Both the position numbers and the translations under genes were made by a program. A DNA stretch of 64,000 nucleotides from Bugula neritina (Eukaryota; Bryozoa; Gymnolaemata; Cheilostomatida; Bugulidae). The DNA is taken from contig OZ037765.1 in assembly GCA_964035545.1 (NCBI GenBank), positions 15,866,698 to 15,930,697 of the forward strand. The letters run 5' to 3'. This document shows positions 38,026-48,200 of the stretch, piece by piece. Below the pieces are notes generated by a model, which saw nothing but the letters and a program-made list of their open reading frames with translations, did not search any database and had not been told where the DNA came from. Every line of letters starts with the position of its first letter. Positions within the stretch are counted from its first letter, which is position 1.

Positions 38026-38270
38026 ATTTAAACCATTTATTTACTTAGCATGTATACTTTGCACATTTATGGTTCTATTTGTGTAATAGTAATACTTGGG
38101 ACATAAACTTTAGTGAAGCAAATTTAGGAGGTACTTTCCCAAATTGTGAAATGATGGGTTTTTGTGTACATGTAATGGCAATCTATTGAATGGCATAAAG
38201 AAAACATAACAATAAAATATTATATAAGTAAAACCAAACCAATAAAAAGACAATCTGCAATCCTTCAAAT

Positions 38271-38276
38271 TTTATT
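38271..38276 (-). promoter_or_regulatory. poly(A) signal AATAAA of the 38.4-kb terminal exon
   Basis: Plus strand tttatt, minus strand AATAAA, at the usual distance after the stop at 38445. Only supportive, since the area is AT-rich. Confidence 0.45.
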
Positions 38277-38444
38277 GTATTAGCTATACTGACAACTTAC
38301 AAATAACAAGAGTGTACTGTATGTCCTAGCTCATACAAAAACTAATTTATATAGATTCACAACTTTACTTAACTACACCAAACACAATTTATGACAAGGT
38401 GCACTCTAAATAAAGTGATTCCCTCTTTAGACTTTCTCTTAATG

Positions 38445-38650
38445 TTAATAATCGTGTTCTCTGTTATAGCTGTCGGTCTGGTAAGGCTCTAAAGTTTTTG
38501 AAGATATTGACTGTCGCTGCTGAAGGTTTGGTTGGGAAGACTGCATGTTAAAGTCCAAGAAAGGATGGCAACGTGTTGGCTTATTTATTTCTGGACCTTT
38601 GCAGGTTATAATATATGAACTAACACCAATACTATCCCAAAACCAATAGT
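38445..38650 (-). CDS. terminal exon of an unrecognised gene
   Basis: Minus strand. Acceptor TTTACATTTTAG precedes 38650; the frame reads (x)YWFWDSIGVSSYIITCKG, then PEINKPTRCHPFLDFNMQ, a Gln/Ser-rich stretch and EPYQTDSYNREHDY with stop at 38447-38445. The first 18 residues are hydrophobic enough for the end of a membrane segment; the tail is polar. AATAAA on the minus strand lies at 38276-38271, about 170 nt past the stop. Upstream exons were not found between 38650 and 39700 and may lie beyond the repeat cluster at 39.7-43 kb. I do not recognise the family. Confidence 0.5.
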
Positions 38651-39685
38651 CTAAAATGTAAATATTAGGCTATAAATATATATGTAAAAAGTCAGAATGT
38701 ATCAGCCATCATTGTTCATGTGCTGAATTTCCTAATGTGTTTCCAACTGCATTAAAGTTGCATGGCTCATTAAACATACTATCATATTTTATGTCATTGT
38801 ATAATATGTTTTATATGGCTGTATATATGATATATTACTATTAAATTCATTTTTTTCATCAACAAATATGATGTTCTTGTAAAAAGGCTAAAACCACAAA
38901 TTCTAAGCATTGATATGTCATGCAGCCTAATGTTACTAATACCATAACTACTGTATAGACTATAGAATATAGACTTCAATATCTTACCAAGAATATCAGT
39001 GCTGTTTCACATTTGTAAAATCTAAGACTGAATTTACCTGTTTGTGGCAAACATCAGTTAATGTATAATTTATTACCTGTGAGCATTTTCTATGCCATAG
39101 TGTTGTAACATTCAACTAATCTTGATTGACACATATTAGCTTCAGTTATATTCAATTAATCTATCTAAATTGCTTTGAAGTAGCACGATATGTTATTCCT
39201 CTTATATGTTTTAGATATATATATACCAGCGTCATCTATTCAGAGTGCTGACTTCAAGAAATTATGGACATCATTATGCCGCGTTCTGTGCCGCGAGTTT
39301 ATATAAGTTATAAAAGGAAAATTTTGCCACTTTTGTTATTTTATTATTTTTTTTATTTTATGTGTACATTATCTTAGTTTTGTTTATTGGTATAGTTTTT
39401 AAACACATTTTTATGCATATAGAATTGAAAAAAATTTTAAAACTCACTCATGCACGTATATACAAAGCTATAAAGTTTAAGTTTCGCTGTGATTACAAGG
39501 TGAATATGAATAGATGAATGGTTGCAATAACCATTTTACATGAAATACATTACAATTGCTATAAATATAAGACTAGTGAATTGGATGCAAATAGGCATAG
39601 TAATACTATTTGATTTATCTAATTTATGCTATTTTTAAAATTTTTAGTAAATAATTGGCATGTGTATTATGTATGTATGTATATA

Positions 39686-39687
39686 TG

Positions 39688-39769
<82 letters not shown>
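39686..39769. repeat. (TA)n microsatellite
   Basis: About 80 bases of alternating TA, bordering the inverted PLE ends. It produces a meaningless YIYI open frame. Confidence 0.97.
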
Positions 39770-39771
<2 letters not shown>

Positions 39772-39896
39772 GTATGCTGATTGTCAATCTAGTTGGAGTT
39801 CCAGCAAAGTAAAGTGCTCGATATCACGGGTGACAGAGCTAATATAATGTAGTGTGTTCAGATTGTTAATGATACATATATATTTTATTTAAAAAA

Positions 39897-39949
39897 TCTT
39901 ACACGACTATATAGTTTCGTGCAGTAAACTGCACTCCTCAGGTGTTAGA
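39897..39949 (-). ncRNA. hammerhead ribozyme motif, left arm of inverted PLE pair
   Basis: Minus strand: stem I TCTAACAC / GTGTAAGA (one mismatch); core CTGAGGA; stem II GTGCAGT-TT-ACTGCAC (7 perfect pairs); core GAA; stem III ACTA-TA-TAGT; cleavage base C. Differs from its partner at 40353 in the variable core base only (G in place of C). Confidence 0.87.
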
Positions 39950-40352
39950 CTAAAAATAAATAAAATCTATGAAGCATACCGATTATTCAAATTTTTACAT
40001 AAAGAAAATTATCATGCTAAACACAACGTAAAACGAAATGCAAACATAGTAGTGGATTTGGTGTTATCTATTAATTAATTAAATTGCTCTTTTTCTAAAG
40101 GATTAAACTATAAAAGCTAACAATACTAACAACTCTCAACCATAGTACTACCTATTATAAATTAGCCTTTCCATCAAACATCTAGCTTTTATAGTTTAAT
40201 CCTTTAGAAAAAGAGCAATTTAATTAATTAATAGATAACACCAAATCCACTACTATGTTTGCATTTCGTTTTACGTTGTGTTTAGCATGATAATTTTCTT
40301 TATGTAAAAATTTGAATAATCGGTATGCTTCATAGATTTTATTTATTTTTAG

Positions 40353-40405
40353 TCTAACACCTGACGAGTGCAGTTTACTGCACGAAACTATATAGTCGTG
40401 TAAGA
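40353..40405 (+). ncRNA. hammerhead ribozyme motif, right arm of inverted PLE pair
   Basis: Plus strand: stem I TCTAACAC / GTGTAAGA; core CTGACGA; stem II GTGCAGT-TT-ACTGCAC; core GAA; stem III ACTA-TA-TAGT; cleavage base C. Complete core, 53 nt. Confidence 0.87.
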
Positions 40406-40453
40406 TTTTTTAAATAAAATATATATGTATCATTAACAATCTGAACACACTAC

Positions 40454-40456
<3 letters not shown>

Positions 40457-40506
<50 letters not shown>
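40457..40506. repeat. (TA)n microsatellite
   Basis: TA run directly after arm 2, continuing into degenerate TATATGTA to about 40568. Confidence 0.95.
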
Positions 40507-40518
<12 letters not shown>

Positions 40519-40620
40519 ATGTATATATATTTATGTGTATATATTTATGTATATATATTTATATATATCTTTACGAGCTAGCAATTTAATTATAAATAAA
40601 TATACGAGAAACATTGTTGT

Positions 40621-40692
40621 TTTATTACTTTATTACGCAAAGTAATTATACTTATATTTCGGGCACCACTGTGCCCATTTTCAGAGTAGCAA
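40621..40692 (-). ncRNA. possible degenerate hammerhead motif of another PLE end
   Basis: Minus strand has CTGAAAA, a perfect hairpin GGGCAC-AGTG-GTGCCC, then GAAAT. The invariant G of CUGANGA is replaced by A and stem I is weak, so activity is unlikely. The following 'taataaaacaac' matches the 3' side of PLE A (aataaaacaac), which supports descent from a PLE terminus. Confidence 0.35.
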
Positions 40693-40772
40693 TTGTCAAA
40701 CAAAAATAAAATAATATTATTTTAATATATATATATTTAATAATTTATAAACTTATTAAAATATGTATATAT

Positions 40773-43028
40773 TGTCAAACGAAAATAAAATAAAATAAAT
40801 TCTTTTATAACAATAACTTTAATAATATTTAATAGTTTATAAACTTATTGAAATATTTGTATATTTATATTTATTACTTGAATGAAAATAAATTTTCGCT
40901 TGATAATTGATTCAAGGGGAGACAATTAACAATTAGATATTACTAGAATGATTTTGCTTTTGAAATTAGTGTCTGCAATTCAATAACTGTAGAATAAAAA
41001 TATAGGAGTTATCTCCGCTCGACAAATGTTTATTAATGGTTTGGTTTGGCAATATTATTTATGTATAAACAATATGTGTGGTTCTATATGTATTGTGTAA
41101 TGGTAGCACTCAGGTTATAAATTTCGTGAGACAAATTTAGGACCTGCCTCTCCAGAAATGAATAAAACTATGGATTTTGCATGCGTTTTAAAATATCTAT
41201 TTGATAATAATATGGAAACAAAATTATAAGACAAGAAAAATTATTATAATAACCAAACCCAAAAGAAATAAAACAAATATATATATATGTATATCCTAGC
41301 GACCCTTTGAAATCCCGCTGTGTATAATATACTGGCAACAAAAATTGATCAGCCTGTTAAACATAAATTTGGTGTAACTTAAAAGATCAAACAATTCCAA
41401 GACAGTTTCCTCAAACAACCTATGTAACTCAATAAATTCCCAATGTCAACAATATTCCTTCAAATGTAATTTATGCAACTTCAAAGTAAATTTTCAATTC
41501 AATGATGACTTCTCTAAGTACAAGTTATACAGTAATAAAACAAACAATAATAAAAATTAGTACATCACAAGAAAAATAAATCAAGTTACTTACAATGGAA
41601 CTTCTCAGTCCGAAATTGATTAGATTTAATTCAGTTAAATATGTTCTAAATTATTTCACACAAAACTAAATACACTGTGATTCCTTCGAGCCATTAACGG
41701 CTTTTCTGATCGTCGAATGCTCCTCTGATCGTCGATTATGCTGTTGCTGCTTCTGTGCTGCCTTTTATAGTCGGGTTGTTTTGGATTTTGAGGTTGATCA
41801 ACCAAGTAAGTTGCTGGTTGGCCCGCAGCTTTCAGTTTAAAAAATGTAATAGGAAAGGAGTTGTTGATGAGAATTTCTTGACTTTGACCATATATAGATC
41901 TTTAGAGATTATAAGTTATACCAGCATCATTTCTACCATGACTCATATTCTGGAATATATGTTTTATAATAAGATTATAATATATATATAATAATATGTG
42001 CTAGTTGTTGTTCACGTGTTGACTTTGTAGATATTAGGTTTTATAGGTGAAGTAAACACCAGGTTATATCAAATTTGTATAATTCATCAAGTATATAATT
42101 AACGTTAAATGTCATCTATATGTTAGTATGACTGAATAATCATATATGTCCCAGTTTTATTCATGTTTGTTTACCAATTAATGTTCATGTAAGACGAGGT
42201 TAAAATTACAAATCCCAACACGTGAACAAAACATGTATATGTAAAATTATCCCTATACCACAATTACTTGTATAATACCATATTACTAAGCATATTATAT
42301 TTGCATTATTCAAAGCACTGTAAATCATACGTTTAGTATATTAATGTTTAAAGCAATTTCCATGTAGTATCATGACGCCTAGCTCTTTTGCATATTTCAA
42401 TTTTAGCTGTACTCAAGCTTCAAGTCCATTGCTTTCAGAATATGTATTTCACATTCTTTCTTGAATTTTGTAGATATACAGTGTAGTCTACATACCGTGA
42501 CGGAATAGATCTAATAATTTATTGTTACTTCAACCTGTCACAGCAGTCATCTCCCTGAAAGTTTCAAGGAAGCAGGCAAGCCTCAGTACCAACGGAAGCC
42601 ATAATTCAGCAAGTTGGAATATCTTAAAGGTATAACTTGTGAAATACAGAAGTAAGAGTTAAGCATATAAAAAGGGAAGAAAGCCCCATACATCTATAAT
42701 TATTTACTGTTTCAAGAATAGCATATTTTCCAAGAACTGACTTTCTAGGAACCAAATTATGGTTTATCACCACTATATCAGATTACATTTACTTGGTAAA
42801 TTATTTACCACTCATAGCCTGCTCAAATTGTTGACTACACTATAATCACTACCAGCATATTATTCTCTGTAAATGTATTACATTATTGTGCAGTATCTAC
42901 TCTGCAAAAACACAAAACACTATGCATTTTCCAATCTGATAATATTATCTCTGTAAATGTATTACATTATTGTGCAGTATCTACTCTGCAAAAACATAAA
43001 ACACTATGCATTTTCTGTTCTGACACAA
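40773..43028 (+). repeat. 2.3-kb dispersed repeat, copy B (uninterrupted)
   Basis: Parallels 20620-21117 plus 22803-24471 in the same orientation; the point where PLE A sits in copy A is here a short TA tract (41277-41295). Near the end it has a tandem duplication of about 80 bp (two units between about 42865 and 43015) that copy A lacks. Confidence 0.9.
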
Positions 43029-43266
43029 TGAATGATCGAAATTCAAAAGTTATTACGTTACGTTAAACGCTATGCATGACACAAAGAATAGAGAGTAGAA
43101 ATTATTGAAACTGAGGGAGATAATCTTGTTTTATATATTACACAAATCAAAAATTATACTGATTTCTTTGCATAAAAAATAAATTAGAGTTGAAAAAACA
43201 GATATATTGGAATATAAAAACAGCATGGATTAGTGAAACGTACGTGAGAGTTGAGTAGTGTAGAGC

Positions 43267-43440
43267 TTATTGGTATAGTTTTAGTTGTATGGAGTAATTT
43301 TGTTTATTAAGTTGCGGTTTTATTTGTTTAATGTAGAGAGCTTCGGGTACTTCTCGATGGTGGATTCCTTTAAACGACTGATTTAGAACTATTACATTGT
43401 CTATTGATATGTTTCCGTGGTTGGTGGCGGAGATATTGTA
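43267..43440 (-). pseudogene. retroelement GIY-YIG C-terminal remnant
   Basis: Minus strand frame: ATNHGNISIDNVIVLNQ, then FKGIHHREVPEALYIKQIKP, QLNKQNY and a stop at 43267. The 'R...EALYIK..KP.LN' ending is typical of GIY-YIG nuclease tails in Penelope-like and related retroelements. It is a different family from PLE A/B, whose tails do not contain this motif. A stop lies just upstream and no RT was found. Confidence 0.55.
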
Positions 43441-44812
43441 GCGATTTTATATAGTAATAGTATCGAAAGGACAACTCCTAGCTTTCCTTTCCTGTAGTTT
43501 CGCAGCGGATTAATTATAGCAGTCACACCAGCCAATCAGCCAAGTAGGAGGAGCGAATAACTTGTGCTAGTAGTTAGCGTTGGGAATTGTTATTGTAAAG
43601 TTGTGTATATTTCTCTCCTTGATTATGTAATTTGTTTTGGATATTGTACAGTTTTATTTTAGTGTGCTTAATAAGTAGAATAAAGTGTTAGTAATCGTAA
43701 ACCTGGCGTGATAGCTTTGCCTAAATAGACCTGATAATAAACAGTGAAGCCTAAATTCACAAGAATATTTAGGTGTACTGCTATTGTTATTGTAGCTCAA
43801 CCACAATATTGATAACACATAATAATGTTTCCAATATTTCAACATTATTCCATAATTTCAACACTCACATTAAAGATTTTTCTACCAAATGACGTTTGGG
43901 TGCAGCTTGGTCACAATATTATTCTACTGGTCTAGACACATTGCTTAGTTATAAATACAAGAAAATTACAGTAGTGTAATCTAGAATCACATCTCTTATT
44001 AGAAAATATCGTTCAAAATCTCTAGCACACTGCAGTCTGTGATAACCTTTGAAACCATAGCTTCCATCCCATGCCACTTATACCATCATATCTTGATTGT
44101 TATACTATAGTTTTACAAATTATACCAGTTTTACTATGTTATGTCACTAGGTAACATCTACTCTGTGTAATAATATAATGCATTCTTTATGATTCAACAG
44201 ATGCTACTAAAAGAAATGCATTAGTATTGTTGTATTTCATTTATAATTCAACATGAAAACAGCAAGTGATAGTCATAGCCATTTAGTTCATACCAAAATA
44301 TGGTTGAACAAATATAAATTTCTCTACTCTGTTGTATAATTTAGATTGTTCAGCACAACTAGTAGTCTCAACATAAATAACTAAATTAAAAATTTTATAT
44401 ATCAATAGTGTAAAACTAGCATTATTAAACTATGACTGAAATAATTGAAAGACTAATCATAATATTGTCTCTAATAATAAAATGTACATTTGTGCAACTA
44501 TACAATATGTTTTTACTATACAGAAAAAGAAATCTGAAGAGTTCTTGATCAAAACCATTCAGCAAAAATATGGTGTGATGTCATTGTACAGAAGCACAAC
44601 TCCTGGAACTATCAGATGTTCCTTGACTGATAACATAAGTATGGCAGCAATCGTACAGACACAAAAACTCAGTCATACTTTACCAGAAGATGAATGAATA
44701 TTCACATATGCTATGGCTTTTTTAAAGTTAAGACTGATATTAGGTATCTGTTTTACGCTCTGAGAATATCAAATATATTCCAATGTTTTATACTTAATAC
44801 ACCTACAGCTAT
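43441..44812. other. AT-rich intergenic sequence between repeat cluster and the large gene
   Basis: No gene recognised; includes the 3' UTR of the large minus-strand gene next to 44813. The plus-strand open frame 44482-44697 has no family resemblance. Confidence 0.5.
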
Positions 44813-45286
44813 TCATTTATATTGTCTTGGATTAGTCCTACTACGATTTCCGTAATACACATTGTGAGCTGTCCTGGCAAACCTCGACTCTTGAGCATAT
44901 CTCTCTCTGAGCTCATTACATTGGCTTTCATTTTCATACAAGTTTCCCATCACGGTACTACAAAGACAATATTACTTTCCATTGGGCAATTTAATTTTGT
45001 AACAAATATAAAAAATTAGCCGTAAAATAGATATGTAGATATAAAGCTGCTTATGAGAAGCCAACACTGTTTTATACTGATTTTTTACCAATATGCCGAA
45101 ATCTTTAGCAAAATAACTGACGGAATAAAACTGACTTATATAATTGTTCTGAACAATCTTTTTGAAATGACAATATTATTAAACGAATATACAAGCATGT
45201 AAATTATAAATCGTTAGTGGAATGACTTACTTCTGTTTGCTGTATAGAGCTGTACCCATCCTCCCTGTACCACCAGAATATGTGGG
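44813..45286 (-). CDS. large gene, last two exons
   Basis: 45286-45231 reads PTYSGGTGRMGTALYSKQ and ends AA; 44906-44813 completes K and reads ERYAQESRFARTAHNVYYGN, RSRTNPRQYK, stop. The final acceptor GAGCTCAG has a weak pyrimidine tract, but its frame and ending fit. Tail rich in Arg and Tyr. Confidence 0.65.
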
Positions 45287-48200
45287 CTAAAACAGTTCAA
45301 CAAAGCATGAAATATCCTGCTTCATTATTTATAAACTAAAACTAGAATATTGAAATAAAGTAGGAGTATCAAAATCTACATGAATATACATACACTAAAC
45401 AAGCTAAAACACAATTAAAGCAACGTGACAGCAATATTTATTATGCTCAATTCATCACAAGAGTGCAGACGATAGTGAGCTTTTAGATGTTACCAATTTT
45501 TGTTTCAAATTTTGTTGTTAGATTTACCGTTTCAAATTGTTAATGCTTACCTCTCCACTGAATGCTTGGAAGTAATTTCTTTTTGCTGGTGGAATTTCTA
45601 TCGGAATGTCTGAGGAGCTCTCAGGCGACAAAAACTTAGATTGACCATACTGCTCATCTCTGGCACCAGTGTAAGGATATGAATTCAAGGGAACAACATT
45701 ACCTAATCTATTTTTAATTTTGGGCTTGTCAACTTTCCGACCTAGTCTTTCATAAACTTTGAGTTTTTTAGGTGGCTTAGTTAAAGAATCTACAGCTTGT
45801 TGAAATGTCAAATGTCCTTCACTGACTTCTGTTGCTAAATTTAACACAGCTGGTGTAATTATCAAGGGGTCACCATTTTCATGATTTTTCAAAGTTGGCA
45901 AGACTTCACTAGAACATTCAACAGTTTCTGAATTATTAGCACCGGCTGCTTTTGGTGCACCTTCATATAAACATTTTCTTCTACCACCAACATTTATTTC
46001 TTTATGAGGTCTTGGCTGTACTATATTGGTATGGGCATCAATTAAAACAGAGCTATGGCCAGATGCATCTGCATGAGATAATGTGGGCTTTTCGAGGGCT
46101 TCATTAACTTGAGCATTTTCTTTTTTCAATGTACTATTTGAAAAACTCATACCAAATTGCTGATGATTCTTGGGTGAAGGAGTGTTTAAGGGTAACTCAT
46201 TTCTACATGACTGCTGACCATTTGTAGATTTCAAGTTATCAGTTGATGTGGTGCAACTTTGCCAGGTAAATTCATCTAAAGTGCTCCTTTCTTCAACTTT
46301 TGAACACTCCCGAAAATGCATGCATTTACCCGTTTTATCTTTTGCTTTTGGTTCGAGATTTTGATCATTTAAGATGCTTGCTGCATCCAACTTCGCACTT
46401 TCATCATGATTTTTTAAATCATTTAATTTCTGTATTTCAAGTTTGGTGGCCTGGCATTCTTTCTGTGGGGACAAACTGTCATTGGGAAGTGACCCGTCAG
46501 ACACCATTTCACAAGGTTCAATCTTAGAGTTATCACTCCCAACTGCTTCTTTTTGCAAAGTTTTAGCTGAAAATGATGAGCTTATTTTTTCAATTGCAGT
46601 TTTACTTTCACCGCATAAAGTAGAATTATGCCCACTAGTTATGCCGAAAGGTTTTGAAGTTCTAGCTGACTTTATTTTACGAACAATTTCTTTTACATTT
46701 GGACATCTACTTCTTTTTCCAGCATTAACCTGTTGCATACTTTCAGCATTAGATGCTGCATTGTCATTTGTGTCAATCTTGGTCATTGTACACCTTAGTC
46801 CATGAAAATTTCCATGCCCAGAAATATCTGCAAGCATTTCCTTATTTTCAGATCCAAAATTTTGGCTTGGCACAAAATCATGTGAGAATACATTAGCTTT
46901 GGGTATGGAACTAGTCACACCAATTGACTCACCATCCAGAAACTTGGGAACACTGTTAATATTGCCTTCAGAAAATTTGTTGCTGCTTTTAGTTGAGCAT
47001 TCATCTACAGATGGCAGGCTTTTCTGTTGAAAAATGTCTTTTTCCTCAATATGACAGCTGTTGGTATTTCTCTCTGTTAAGTCATGGAGTCTCAAATCAC
47101 CCTGGGGCTTATTGAGAATGATATTACCGTGGCACTCACCAGTATTTTCATGTTTTGAAACATACTTAGTAACGCTTAGATGTTGAGCATCATTCTCAAT
47201 AGTTTCTAGGCAATCTATATTTTCAACAAGTGTTTTTGGTTCATTCTCACTGTTTGTTATGAGACAAGACAGGCTTTCATCAACTATTTCTGACTCAGAC
47301 TTACATATGTCTGGTGCACCATCGCATCCTGCATTTGTCACACAGCTCAATTTATTACCAAATTTAGTAGAGGGTTCAGTAACACTTTTGCATTCAGCAC
47401 TATCTGTAAAACTGTTAGCTTTATTCACAACTATTGATGGTTCCGGATTTTTATTTTCAATATCATCTGAGGTATTTATAGTTGACTTGCTGACGGAGAT
47501 TTGGTGAACATTGCTGCTCGTAGTCTTTGCTAAGCAACATTTTGTGCTGTCAGCTTCTAATGAATGTTGACTGAAATTTAAAAGCTGAACACTTTTCTCT
47601 TCAACATCACTGAAGCTATTAGTGATTTGATTGTTATCTGATGGCCTGCAAACATTGCTGAGTTGAACATTACCCTCGATCCTATCCAAATTCGATTTTA
47701 CGGTGTCACTCATTACTGAAGGTTTTTTAACACTGCAAGTATTTTGATCAGTTGTTTCCTTGGCGTCTTCAGGTAAAAGATTGTAGTCAGTGGTGCTGAC
47801 ACTTCCGATGCTTGGCGGAGGCTGAATGACGTTAGCTTGTTGAGGATCAAAATTCTCAGTAGTTCCTAAGTAAAGTCCTGAACTACTCTGCTGCCCATGT
47901 GCCATCCATGACTTCTCTGACTCTTCATGCTGAGTTGAGTTATTTGTACCACAGTGGTTTGAGATCGATTCTAAGTTATTTTCCAGCAGTTCCCGTGAGC
48001 CGGCATGTGTGGTGACATTGGTAGAGGCCAACTTATTATGTCCATTCTGAGATGCCATTGTGTTGAGTTGAGAAGAGTTTATATTGAATGGCTTGTTATT
48101 GCATACTGCTTGTACTTTTACTCTAAATTTTGAAGCATTTAGATCAGCACCAATTTCCTCACTTGGGTCTATTGAAAAATAAAAACATGGAGAACAAGCT

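Larger units (their letters stand above)
39770..40460. mobile_element. inverted pair of PLE B-type 3' ends
   Basis: Arm 1 (39842-40119) is minus-sense, arm 2 (40183-40460) plus-sense; both are 278 bp with only a few substitutions, separated by 63 bp that derive from the element interior (they match 25690-25760 in reverse). 39770-39841 also matches PLE B (25354-25425). (TA)n tracts flank both sides. Each arm contains a hammerhead motif. No RT frame is present. Confidence 0.9.

Noticed and set aside
39000-39070. Possible small exons upstream of the 38.4-kb terminal exon
   Set aside because: GT/AG signals exist but phases do not join to 38650 without stops or a doubtful 14-base microexon.
39626-39847. 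Open frame with a long YIYI stretch
   Set aside because: Translation of a (TA)n microsatellite.
46443-46805. 120-codon plus-strand open frame
   Set aside because: Shadow of the 2.6-kb exon 45551-48168.
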